A stretch of DNA of 64,000 bases from Asterias rubens (lineage: Eukaryota; Echinodermata; Asteroidea; Forcipulatida; Asteriidae): assembly GCF_902459465.1 (NCBI RefSeq), contig NC_047070.1, forward strand, positions 8,172,554 through 8,236,553, written 5' to 3'. Position numbers and translations under genes: made by a program. The first letter of the stretch is position 1; each line of letters starts with the position of its first letter. The notes beneath the pieces were generated by a model that was not told where the DNA came from, searched no databases, and saw only the letters and a list, made by a program, of their open reading frames with translations. Shown one piece after another: positions 1 through 10,400 of this stretch.

Positions 1-409
1 AAGAAAGAAAACAAAATTGGAAATGAGTCTAAGTTTTTTGGGTGCTTTCTGGGGGCTACCCTTGGATAATATTCTGTGCAACATTTTCTTCAGTTCTACT
101 TTGGTCTATTTTATTTCATGTACACCTTGTGTACGTATTTTTGACATGTTGTAACTGTATTGTAGCCGAATAATTTCTGCAAAACAATAACATTCGTAGG
201 AACTATAAATAAATAGTAAACTATCGCAGGTACAACCATGTGTAAGTTTCCTTTGTGTGAGTGTAGGCTCTGAAAAGAGCTGGTTTGGTCTTGACGTTTC
301 GAACAGTAAACTATGCTCGTCTTTAGATAAATTTTGATTCTCTCTTCGGTTTATATGTTACAACACCCATTGTGTCATTAACACGACAGTGTTTTGCATT
401 GAATCTTAC
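1..409. other. P450 intron sequence at the left edge
   Basis: AT-rich sequence downstream of the last visible P450 donor. I looked on the minus strand for the haem-loop continuation (R-x-C-x-G) and did not find it, so I read this as intron. Confidence 0.55.
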
Positions 410-1378
410 CTGCACCAAAGATAAGAAAATCATCTGGTTGAAACATCTTCCCATCTTTGATGAATCGTCCAGGATCGAATACATCGGGCTTCTCCCACAG
501 AGACTCATCTTTACAAACAGACATGAGGTTAGCTAAGACGATGGTATCTTTGGGGATGCTATAACCTTGTATTTCAGTGTCGCTGGATGTGTAGCGTGCA
601 AGAGGGAGGGGTGAGACCGGCATGATGCGCTGAAGTTCCATGATGGTCGCCTCTATGAACGGCATGTTGGGCCGGTCAGCGAGGCGCGGGAACCGGTTCC
701 TTCCGACCACTCTGTCGATCTCTTGCTGGATTTTGGTTTGAACCTCCGGGTACTCCATCAAGTAAAGTACCGCCCAGCGAAGAGAGTTTGCAGTGGTCTC
801 CGTACCGCCGATGAAGATCTCAAAAATTGTGATGACCATGTTGTCGGCGTTTATGTGACTTGAGATGTCATTTTGTTTCTCATCGAGATTGCGGTGTTGT
901 TCGGCTATCAGATAGTGGTCTATTAAATCTCTCGGGTCGTCAACGTCGAGGGTTGAACGATGTGCTTCGATTTCCTCGCGAACAAAATCTAAAATGTCAC
1001 CAATACAGCGCTGAAGCTCACGATATGATGGGAGACATGTTAACTTTTGGGCAAGGGGCAGGAATACTAATGGTCCTCCGGCGCCGGTCAGCTCAAAAGC
1101 ACGATTGATCGTGGCGAGTAACTTCTGGAATTTGGAGTCCGAATACTCGAATGTTTTCCCGAAAATCACGGAGCAGATAATATTCGAGATGGAACTAGTG
1201 AAAAGGAGGGTTGGAGAGAAAGGCGCCCCCTTGTGGTCTCGCATTTCCTCGATGACGCGAGAAGTCTCTGTTGAAATGGTATCTTCGAAGCTGGCTTTAC
1301 CAAATCCAAATCCTCTAAGAGCTCTAAGACAAAACCGTCTTTGAATGGACCAGGCTTTACCAGAGCAGGTCGCCACGC
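410..1378 (-). CDS. P450 coding exon 2
   Basis: A 969-base exon covering helix C through the meander, with helix I and ExxR motifs. The acceptor is GCATACAG before 1378. The donor GTAAG follows 410 and splits the FGAG haem-loop motif. Such a long central exon suggests a compact intron pattern for this P450. Confidence 0.92.
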
Positions 1379-2211
1379 CTGTATGCAATGAGAAAATATC
1401 GAATCAATAAACATTAAGGCCAATGGACACCATTGGTAATTGTCAAAGACCAGTCTTCTCACTTGGTGTATCTCAACATATGCATACAATAACAAACCTG
1501 TGAAAAACACGGTCGGTCATCAGAGTCAAATTTTTGACTCCCATAAATGGCCGACCATGTTAGTTCGTCAACAAAAGGAAAACTACGCAATTTCGAGGCA
1601 AATAATATGTGTGGGTCATTGTATTCTACTTTTATAAAACATCTTTCTAACCAATATGCATTTTATAACAAACGGTTACAAACGCTTTTTCAAGACCAAC
1701 TCGACCCGGATGAAATGCAAAATGTTCCTTTAATTCAGTCTATTGTACATAATTTAGCAAGTCTCTTTTTTAAAGGTATTTGTAAAGCGCTTAGAGATTA
1801 ACTTTTTATTAGACGCTAGATAAATCGCATATTATATTATTATCTCATACACTCACCTTTACCATTGGGTACCAGGTTGTCGTATAATGTAGTCAACGGC
1901 CTATCAGTAACGAGTGGGTTGTTGAAGCCCTCCCTGATACTAGCAGCACTATTGAGCACAACTGTAAGCTGCCCAGCTAGAGTGACACTCAAAACTTCCC
2001 CGTACTTCCTAGACTCATACATGAGGGTTTCACACGGGCATTCACTCCAGAGAAGCTTAGGCAAGTAGCCGAGGAGCGGCCAACCCGTCGGTCCGGGCGG
2101 GAGGTTTCGGGGGCTTTTGCGGCGTGCTAGCCAATACACGCCGAGGAATACCGCTATTCCGAGCAGCAGTGTCTTAAGGTCGATAAGACCAAACATGGAA
2201 GTTACACCCAT
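410..2211 (-). CDS. Cytochrome P450, CYP2 clan (3' part off the window)
   Basis: Haem-thiolate monooxygenase, expected to be anchored in the endoplasmic reticulum and to oxidise lipophilic substrates; the substrate cannot be told. Two coding exons are seen (1857-2211 and 410-1378), joined in phase 1 with a GTGAGT donor and a CAG acceptor. From the Met at 2211 there is a hydrophobic anchor (about residues 8-28), the proline-rich hinge LPPGP (37-41), helix C W-x3-R (W128, R132), helix I GGTETT (309-314), the ExxR motif ELQR (366-369) and DPGRF (420-424). The reading stops at FGAG, the start of the haem-binding loop, with a GTAAG donor, so the Cys ligand must lie in an exon left of position 1. 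About 441 of an expected 490-500 residues are visible. Met at 2196 is an alternative start. No stop or frameshift is seen. CYP2 clan is family knowledge; the subfamily is not resolved. Confidence 0.93.
1418..1729 (+). repeat. Hybrid TTAA inverted-repeat element (family A left end, family B right end)
   Basis: Lies in the P450 intron. Positions 1418 to about 1506 match the left arm of family A. From about 1507 the sequence is the palindromic core and right arm of family B, ending GTTCC. TTAA flanks both ends (1414-1417 and 1730-1733). Confidence 0.8.
1857..2211 (-). CDS. P450 coding exon 1
   Basis: Encodes the signal anchor, the proline-rich hinge and the first beta region (118 codons plus one base). 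It ends ...NGK-G at a GTGAGT donor. A longer in-frame reading starts at 2316, but residues upstream of 2211 look unlike a P450 N-terminus, so the hydrophobic-anchor Met was preferred. Confidence 0.88.
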
Positions 2212-2564
2212 GTTTCTAAACTTTAAGATCAGTAAATGTCCCCAAAACTCGTCACACTTTAGAACGGCAGATCGGTGCAGTGCGCGCTGGTATTTTTGTC
2301 TGTCTGAAAACACCACATGTCACAAGAGCGTTTCTTTTCTTTGCATTCGCACACAGATAACCTTGTCCTGGTTCTGCCTAAATAAACGTCGTTTCGCACG
2401 GTCAATTGACGGCATTGACACTATTTGGACTATAATAAAACCTTATGGAAGAAACAAAATTTGATAAACGAAAACAAACAAAAAAGCTCCACAACACCCT
2501 ACTCTACCTATATTTACGTTAACAATTGGGTTGTTGTCCGGTGTGCACCTTTTATTAACCAAAG

Positions 2565-2835
2565 TGGTTCACGAGGTCAAACAGATCGTGCGACCTCTAA
2601 AAAGTTATGCTGGCTTGGCATATCATGAATCCAAACTTCTTGTGAGCAGGATCCAAGTTCATAAAAACTTACTAAGCATAATTTAGACAAATATCGTTTA
2701 TTGTCCAAAATGGTTCACGAGGTCAAAAAGATCGTGCGACCTAAAAATCCTGGCTTGGCATATCATGAGTCCAAACTTCTTGTGAGCAGGATCCAAGTTC
2801 ATAGAAACTTGCTAAGCATATTAGAAAAATATCGC
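2565..2835. repeat. Tandem duplication, unit about 146 bp
   Basis: The segment starting TGGTTCACGAGGTCAA at 2565 recurs at 2711 with a few substitutions and a short deletion. It is non-coding and lies upstream of the P450. Confidence 0.85.
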
Positions 2836-2978
2836 TTGGGTTACCAGATAAAAGTCCACTTTCTGCTTTACAGCTTTATGAATTTGGGCCCTTGACCATA
2901 TTTCAAAGTACCTGTAAGCACACAAAGTGTTGCTCAACAAAAACAGGTTACGCATCCAGAATGATGTTAAGTTTTTAC

Positions 2979-3166
2979 ATTGTGACTGGTGCCCCACTTT
3001 GTTGCTTAGCAAAGACATTTTGTCAAGCATGATAACGTTTCTGTTTAACATCTTCATGAAATTGGGGCCATCAGAGAGACAACGCGGTTCGGGACAGTCC
3101 CATCCCACAATTGCATAACATATTGCTTGACAAAATTTGCTAAGCAAAAGTTGAGTGGGGCACCAG
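2979..3166. repeat. Foldback element with GCTTAGCAAA-type arms
   Basis: Arms 2979-3032 and 3119-3166 are inverted copies (TGGTGCCCCACTTTGTTGCT and its complement) around a short spacer. The same TGCTTAGCA-rich vocabulary recurs in the foldbacks at 7609, 17578 and 35700. Confidence 0.7.
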
Positions 3167-3169
3167 ACG

Positions 3170-4000
3170 CAACAACGTAAAGTTAACGTATAGTTGTGGC
3201 TGGTAAACTGATTCTGATCACCAATACTTAAAGTATAGCAGGTCTGTGTTACAAGGTTTATCAACTTGGGCATTCAGCCTGAATATCGTGAATTGGGTAA
3301 TTATCTACAACTGTAGACAACAGCGTGCAGAAGACTCTTCAGGGGTTTGGCCTACCCTTTGACAATTAAATAGACCACTAGTTTCTTTACACATTGTCAC
3401 AGCCGAGAGTTTTGGGCGGCCTTATTCACTGCCAAACGGACCTTTAAAACATTGTCATTTATTACAACTATATGCTTTTAAAATCATTCCGTCCAAACCC
3501 AATGCAGATACTTGAGGGCCATCCATACGAAATCGTGTCAAGTAACAAAAGAAAGGTGCACAAATCTCACCCCTGCTTCGCAGAGTGGACTATGGTCATT
3601 AGGGTGAGACACAGTTCACAACCTCGTGTTCAAACACTGGCTTTGCAGAAGATCGACAGATCGACCGATGAAAAGAAAAATATTTGTCACCAAAAGTTCC
3701 GATGTTCGTATGTTGCATTGGTGTTGATTCTATTGATGCTTCGAAACCACGCATTGGGCCATGAACTACGGCTTCGTCCACCGTTTGAAATATCACACGT
3801 TTTCAAAGCATGCAACTACCTAGCCTGAACATCTGACGTCACACTTCCAGGCTCGAGAGGAGGGGCCCAGTCTAGCATGCAACTACCGACCCAAAAGAAT
3901 TTGCTTCTGACTGCGCCCTCTCTTGGACTTACTTCATTCTGCCCATGTCAATTTCCAATATTGCGACATCCCTGACGACTGAACACTGCACCCGAACATA
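3170..4000. other. Intergenic stretch, no gene recognised
   Basis: A 118-residue open frame on the plus strand (3472-3828) has no motif, splice context or codon pattern I can support. I see nothing else definite here. Confidence 0.5.
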
Positions 4001-4004
4001 AGCC

Positions 4005-4453
4005 GGTGTCAGATGCAATTGTGTCCTCCATGCAATACTGTCCGCTCCGGACACTTTTGCATATGCAATCGTGTCCGGGGCTATGCAAAAACCGTCCGGC
4101 GGACACGTACATGACTGTACATGTATGTGCGCGTGTAAGCGAGCGTGCATGCACTAAACCTAATTATGCAGCATGAATATTCACGTATTATTCCAACGGC
4201 CGAACATTTCCCATGCCATTCGTTACATGCACTTAGCTTTAAAAAAAATGGCGAACGTGTACCGTCGACTAAGGTCGTTTAATTTACTGCAAGGACGGGG
4301 GGCGGACACAACTGCTTATGCAAATGTGTCCGGGCGGACACAATTGCATTATGCAGCAGCGTCCGGGCGGACACGATTGCATATGCAAAACCGTCCGGCG
4401 GACATTGCTCTCCAGATAGTATTGCATAGAGGACATAATTGCATGTGACATCG
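4005..4453. repeat. Inverted-repeat element built from GTCCGGGCGGACA units
   Basis: Terminal inverted repeats of about 37 bp (4005-4041 and 4416-4453). The interior carries repeated short units combining a GTCCG(G/C)GCGGACAC palindrome with ATTGCATATGCAA. It is much richer in CpG than the surroundings. Confidence 0.75.
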
Positions 4454-4608
4454 GACCCAAGGGCAAGACACGCAAGCAGTAGTTTTATAATAATAAAAAA
4501 GAGCCCAGGCAAAGCCTAAAGACAGACTTTGAAAATTAAATTATAAACTTGGACAGAGCGATATTCTTATCTAAGTATTACGTTTGTTTTATGCATGATT
4601 GTGCTTAA

Positions 4609-4987
4609 AGGCAGTGGACACTATTGGTAATTGTCAAAGACCAGCCTTCACAGTTGGTGTATCTCAATATATGCATGAAATAACTAACCTGTGAAAATTT
4701 GAACTCAATCGGTCATCGAAGTTGCGAGATAATAACGAAAGAAAAAAACACCCTTGTCACACGAAGTTGTGTGCGTTTAGATGGTTGATTTCGAGACCTC
4801 AAGCTCTAAATCTGAGGTCTCGAAATCAAATTCGTGGAAAATTACTTCTTTCTCGAAAACTATGGCACTTCAGCGGGAGCCGTTTCTCACAATGTTTTAT
4901 ACCATCAACCTCTCCCCGTTACTCGTCACCAAGAAAGGTTTTATGCTAATAATTATTTTGAGTAATTACCAATAGTGTCCACTGCCT
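4609..4987 (+). repeat. TTAA inverted-repeat element, family A
   Basis: Full-length copy flanked by TTAA (4605-4608, 4988-4991). Ends are GGCAGTGGACACTATTGG and its complement. The core is a hairpin around TCGAGACCTCA. The short open frames inside recur in other copies and are not genes. Confidence 0.92.
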
Positions 4988-5059
4988 TTAACTTCCAACA
5001 CTATTCTTTGACTTATAAGAACGTATGACCTATGAGGATTAGGAAATGAACATTTCTAT

Positions 5060-5280
5060 TGCACTGACACGTTTACAATAAGTGTGACCTTGGACATCAT
5101 TTTTGTTTGGGTATTCTGTGGACAGGTTTTGAGATGTGCATATCAAAAGTTGATAAGAGTAGACAGCGCAATCTCCAAAAATAAAAGATTTTATGTTTTC
5201 TTCCATTGAGCTGTGTACAAATCGTGCCTGCAGGAAGACCAGGCTCTGTGGCTCTATTGTAAACACATCGTCGTAGGCCT
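5060..5280. repeat. Copy of a dispersed repeat (also at 27146-27470)
   Basis: The segment through AGATTTTATGTTTTCTTCCA, the GAGCTGTGTACA run and GGCTCTGTGGCTCTATTGTA matches the insert at 27146-27470. Only the outer half is present here. Confidence 0.65.
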
Positions 5281-5778
5281 ACCAGTACAGTGTTCGCATG
5301 GAATGGTCGAACCTATTAACCATTATTTTATGTCTTCTCTCTAAAACAAGAGAGGACAATATCACCATCAAATATCAAATATACGAATTCAAACCTTAAC
5401 TATTCTTTTAAGGTTACCCATCGTGATAGTTTCCCAATGTGGGAGCGGCGGGATTTTGAAACATTTTCAATTTTATTTTCGCGCCACGTGCGTAAAGAAA
5501 TTCCGTAGAGGGCGCTATACCCACACCATAAAACCAGCCATCAAACCCAGCCTGTAATTTTGAGCAACCCAGAAGAGTGACTTTGCCAGTGTCATTATAT
5601 TTACAAACCAGCGTTCGTGGCCAACACATATCTCAAAGTTATCTCTGCTTAGAATTGGAAAACAATCATTATACAGACAGAGCTGGATGGATTAAAAGGG
5701 TACTTACACATCATAGCAGGTTAGTTTCAACTCATTTGCGAGCCCGATGTATTTTTGTTTCTTGTCTACATGTCGTGA

Positions 5779-5880
5779 TGTCGGTCATGCGCTGTCTTCG
5801 GGAACCCTCGATCATCCAAACGGTCGTGGGGGACCTGACCAAGACGGACTACAAACGACTGAACTTGCAGCTCGTGTGTG
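5779..5880 (+). other. Unassigned coding-like segment
   Basis: An ATG-started open stretch with mixed, GC3-rich codon use (reads MSVMRCLREPSIIQTVVGDL and on) stands out from AT-rich surroundings. A possible donor GTGTGTGC lies at its end. I cannot identify a family or find a partner exon, so it may be an isolated first exon, a gene relic or chance. Confidence 0.2.
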
Positions 5881-6256
5881 CACCTTCATAATGTTGCAGG
5901 TGTTGTAGGCCTATTTCTTTTGATCCCCACTCAATCCCTAACACAGGTTGGACTCCTCCGTTGCAGTGGCACTGACGTCCAGGGCTACCAAATCCAATGC
6001 TTCGCTCGTCCCCAGCGCCTTGCTTTAACCAAAGGTAGAGCTGGCCGCGGGGCCGAGCGAAATCCAATGCAGCGAATGTACCTTACGATCCAAGTAAATT
6101 AGATATTTATTTATTTCAAAACGAGTTAACAAGTGGTGGCAGGATATGGAAACTTTCCCAAATGAGATAATGCTGAAGTGAGTATCTTGACACTTGAATT
6201 GAGACTAGTTAGCAAACAAATGTCAACTCAAATTAAGACTTGGATAACTTTCCGTA

Positions 6257-6370
6257 TGGCGCCACCACTTTTTCACTCATTTTTACAAAAAGGGATATCT
6301 CATTGAGGTAAATTAGATACTATATTATTTCATATCGAATGAAAAAGTGGTGGCGCCATCCGGAAACTTT
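6257..6370. repeat. Foldback repeat with AAAGTGGTGG arms
   Basis: The arms CGCCACCACTTTTTCA and TGAAAAAGTGGTGGCG face each other. A related copy lies at 21750-21850 and a partial one at 6125-6160. Confidence 0.75.
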
Positions 6371-6384
6371 TCCAACCATTTTAA

Positions 6385-6988
6385 GGCAGTGGACACTATT
6401 GGTAATTACTCAAAATAATTATTTGCATAAAACAGAACTTGGTAACGAGTAACAGGGAGCTGTTGATAGTATAAAACGTTGTGAGAAACAGCTCCCTCTG
6501 AAGCAACGTAGTTTTCAAGAAAGAAGTAATTTTCCACGAATTTGATTTCCAGACCTCACAATTAGAATTTGGGATCTCGAAATCAAGCATCTGAAAGCAC
6601 ACAACTTCGTGTGACAAGATGTTTTTAAATTCATTATAATCTTGCAACTTCGACGACCAATTGAGCTCAAACTTTAACAGGTTTGTTATTTTATGCATAT
6701 GTTGAGATACACCAAGTGAGAAGACTGGTTTTTGACAATTACCTTTTACTTCGTCAACTACCACGGTCGTCCATTTATGGGAGTCAAATTTTTGACTCCC
6801 ATCGGTCATTTATGACTCCCATAAATGGTCGATCGTGTAAGTTCGCAAAGTAAAAGAAAAAACATGCAATTTCAAGGCAAATTTGTGTGGATCATTATGT
6901 CCTACTTTCTAACCATATGTATTTTATAACAAACAGTTACAAACGCTTTTTATAGACCAACTCGTCCAATCCGAGGCAACGTGTCCCT
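6385..6988 (-). repeat. Hybrid TTAA element (family A almost complete, then half of family B)
   Basis: Family A in minus orientation runs from 6385 to about 6745 and lacks its last 20 or so bases. It then passes directly into the core and right arm of family B, ending GTGTCCC before TTAA at 6989-6992. TTAA also precedes it at 6381-6384. Confidence 0.82.
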
Positions 6989-7137
6989 TTAAAGAATAAA
7001 GTGTCAACTAATGCACATGCGTATTATTTTACTGGGTTTTTTTAGCATCAAAATATATTCAACTAGCCTTTTTATAATTTTTAATGAAGCACTGAAGACT
7101 AACTCAACTTGGCCGTTATCGCTGATTTCAAAACACA

Positions 7138-7423
7138 ATGGCCGATGAGTCCCATTGGTGGTCTAACTCCGACATCATCGCCGACATCTACACCAACATG
7201 AAGCAGAACGAGGAGAGGCTGATAGTCTTCGTTGGTCAGTCTCCACAGCAGCATCTCCGCCGCTACCTGGTGGACTGGATGGCCATACTCTGCGAGAAGT
7301 TTGAGATTGATCGACATGTACTTCACCTGGGGGTGTATATGCTGGATCGGTTTATGGATCGCTATGCCATCGTACAAGAGACACAGCTACACCTACTTGC
7401 ATTTACATGTCTCCAGATTGCAA
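7138..7423 (+). CDS. CCNJ: Cyclin J exon 1
   Basis: Encodes residues 1-95, the N-terminus and most of the first cyclin fold. It ends at a GTACGT donor after ...CLQIA plus one base. The split codon joins as Thr to give ATKFEE. Confidence 0.93.
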
Positions 7424-10400
7424 GTACGTACCTCTCTCACAGATTTTATGTTGGAAGTTTTCCCCATGCATAACAGGGCTAGAATTTGGGGGAAAGGTCA
7501 CGAGACCACATGAGGGGTTAAGTCACAAGACTACAAAGTTTGTGGTTCAAATGTTTACGGGACCAGAATCCGCTTTACAAGACCAGAATCAATACAAGAG
7601 ATAGTTCTGGGCCCAATTTCATAGAGCTGCTAAGCACCAAAATATGCTTAGCATGAAATTTCTGCCTCGATTAAAACGGATTACCAACCATGGTTCCAAA
7701 TGAATTTCAGGATGAGCAAACAACAGCTGAGTACCTAGTAGCAAGCAGTATGCAACAAATGCAAATTTGGTTGGTATTCCTGTTTTTTTTTGTCAAGGAA
7801 AAAATGTCATGCTAAGCAAACTTTTGTGCTAAGCAGCTCTATGAAACTGGGACGTGTAATCCAGTTTAGAGTTTTTTGTTTTATTTGAACAAGCGCTACA
7901 ACATGTAAGAGAAGATTGATCTCATTTGTCTTTAGGTATTGAGTATACGTTGTTATTTCATTTCTCAATATAATTGAATGGTATTTCATCAACGTCAAAA
8001 ATTAGTTTGAACATACTGGTTTTTTTTTTTTTCAAGCCGTCCCCCAGTGCGGTAATATTCTTTATTATTAATTTTTAAAAAAACGTATTAACCCAACCCA
8101 ACAGCAAAGTTTGAAGAGCGGGAAGAAAAAGTCGCCAAGCTGTGCAACTACCACTCCCAGTCCACAATGACCAGCGCAAACAAGGAGGACTACCTCCAGA
8201 TGGAACTGCTGCTCCTTCAGTTCTTTGACTGGAACGTCGCTGCGCCCACCGCCGCGCACTTTCTGGGTTACTTCCTTACGGAGGCGTCGGGGAACGGTGA
8301 GACGAAATACGATGACAGCAGGAATAATGAGTTCTCTAACATCTACATACAGAAGTATACCAACTACTTCCTTGAAATTAGTCTTCAAGGTATGTGACAT
8401 TCTCAAGCTACTTTAAAGGAACACGTTGCCTTGGATCGGTCGAGTTGGTCTTTGAAAAGCGTTTGTAACCGTTTGTTATAAAATTCATATGGTTAGAAAG
8501 ATGTTTTAAAAGTAGAATACAATGATCCACACAAATTTGCCTCGAGAATGCGTGGTTTTACTTGTACTTTGCGAACTAATACGGTCGGCCATTTATGGGA
8601 GTCAAAAATTTGACTCCCATAAATGGCGGACCGTGTTAGTCGACGATGTAAAAGGAAAACCGTGCAATTTCGAGGCATGTTTGTGTGGATCATTGTTTTC
8701 TACTTTTACAACATCTTTCTTCCCATATGCATTTTATAAAAAATGATTACAAATGCTTTTCAAAGACCAACTTGACCGATCCAAGGCAGCGTGTTCCTTT
8801 AACAGCATTTGTACTCACAATTTTAAGACAGCTTTTCGGTATAGTTTGAACAAAGTAGGGCCTCGAAAGTAACACTGGAACACTGGACGGAGGCCTGGGA
8901 TTTGAGTGCAAGGCCATAAACTTGTACTCGGAGACAAGCCCGGTGGTCTTGTGTTTTTGATTAAAATACCTCACTGTGTAATGTCTTCTGTTGATATAAG
9001 TTGACTGCAAATGTGATAGTAAACTTTCAATTCTCTTTGACGAGTATCAAAGTACACTTACACATCAACACAAATGAAATAGATCTTCCCTGAGTGCTTT
9101 TTCAACTCATTTGAGTCTGGTCCTGTAAAAAAAATTCTAGTCCAGTAAAAACCTTGAGCTACAAGCCCTACAGTCTTGTGGTTCCCCCAATGCAAGGGTC
9201 CTTAAGACAGAAGAGGAGGTGGTTCCCCCAATGCAAGGGTCCTTAAGACAGAAGAGGAGGTGGTTCCCCCAATGCAAGGGTCCTTAAGACAGAAGAGGAG
9301 GTGGTTCCCCCAATGCAAGGGTCCTTAAGACAGAAGAGGAGGTGGTTCCCCCAATGCCAGGGTCCTTAAGACAGAAGAGGAGGTGGTTCCCCCAATGCAA
9401 GGGTCCTTAAGACAGAAGAGGAGGTGGTTCCCCCAATGCAAGGGTCCTTAAGACAGAAGAGGTGGACGTTGACAGTATTCCATTTTCAAAAGGAGGAAAC
9501 TCTACCTCTATAAAAAAACTATTGTTTCTTCATCAACAGACCATGCTTTCTCTTTCTGCAAGCCATCACTGGTTGCTGCTGCCTGTATAGCATCATCAAG
9601 AGTGTGTCTTCAATTCTCACCGACTTGGACCGCCGCCCTAACCAAGATCACACAGTTCAAGTGGGAGAATGTAGCGCCTTACATTGAGCTCATGCTAAGG
9701 TGAGGTTACATTGTCAATCCCTTCCATTGTTGTCAGTAATAACATCAATCCGAGATCACTCTTAACCTTTTGTCCTGCTTTTTAAATCATACCAAATTGT
9801 TCAACATCCCCAAAGTTGTAATAGATGGCAGTTTTCATAGGGAATCAAGAATATTAATTTTTTGCTACATACACCGATGTGTGTAAGCACTGTATACTCA
9901 GTACTTTCCCGAGGTCTATGAAAACAAAGCACAGGCATATTACTCAGGTGGGATTCGAACCCATGACCTTTGCAATTCTAGAGCAGTGTCGTACCAACTA
10001 GACCACTGAGATTGCCCAACAGCTAGAGGCAGTTTGAATCCTATGTTTTAGCAGCGGGTACTGCAAACGATTTAGTAGATGTTTAACTTGCATTGGGGAT
10101 AAAGAATATTCTTTTTGGTTTTTACCCTTATACACCGATGTGTTAGCACTGTATACTCGGTGCTTTCCCAGAGTTCTATGGAAACAAATCACAGGCATAT
10201 TACTCACGTGGGATTCGAACCCACGACCTTTGCATTTCTAGAGCAGTGTCATACATAACATAACAATTAAAATTTATAAGGCGCTGCTCCATCAAGATCA
10301 TAGCGCACAACAACCAACTAGACTGATTGCCCGGTAGCTAGAGGCAGTTAGAATCCTATGTTTTAGCAGTGGGTACTGCAAACCATTTAATAAATGCTAA

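Noticed and set aside
1..409. P450 haem-binding exon
   Set aside because: No F-x2-G-x-R-x-C-x-G continuation with an acceptor could be read on the minus strand, so the exon is taken to lie outside the window.
3472..3828. A 118-residue ORF as a gene
   Set aside because: No motif, no splice context and no codon bias. The length is within chance for this amount of DNA.
4005..4453. Bacterial-type operator cluster or integron-like array
   Set aside because: The setting is plainly animal genomic DNA, and the repeats lie inside an inverted-repeat element.
9178..9464. CRISPR-like array
   Set aside because: Units are contiguous 41 bp repeats with no variable spacers, in a eukaryotic intron.
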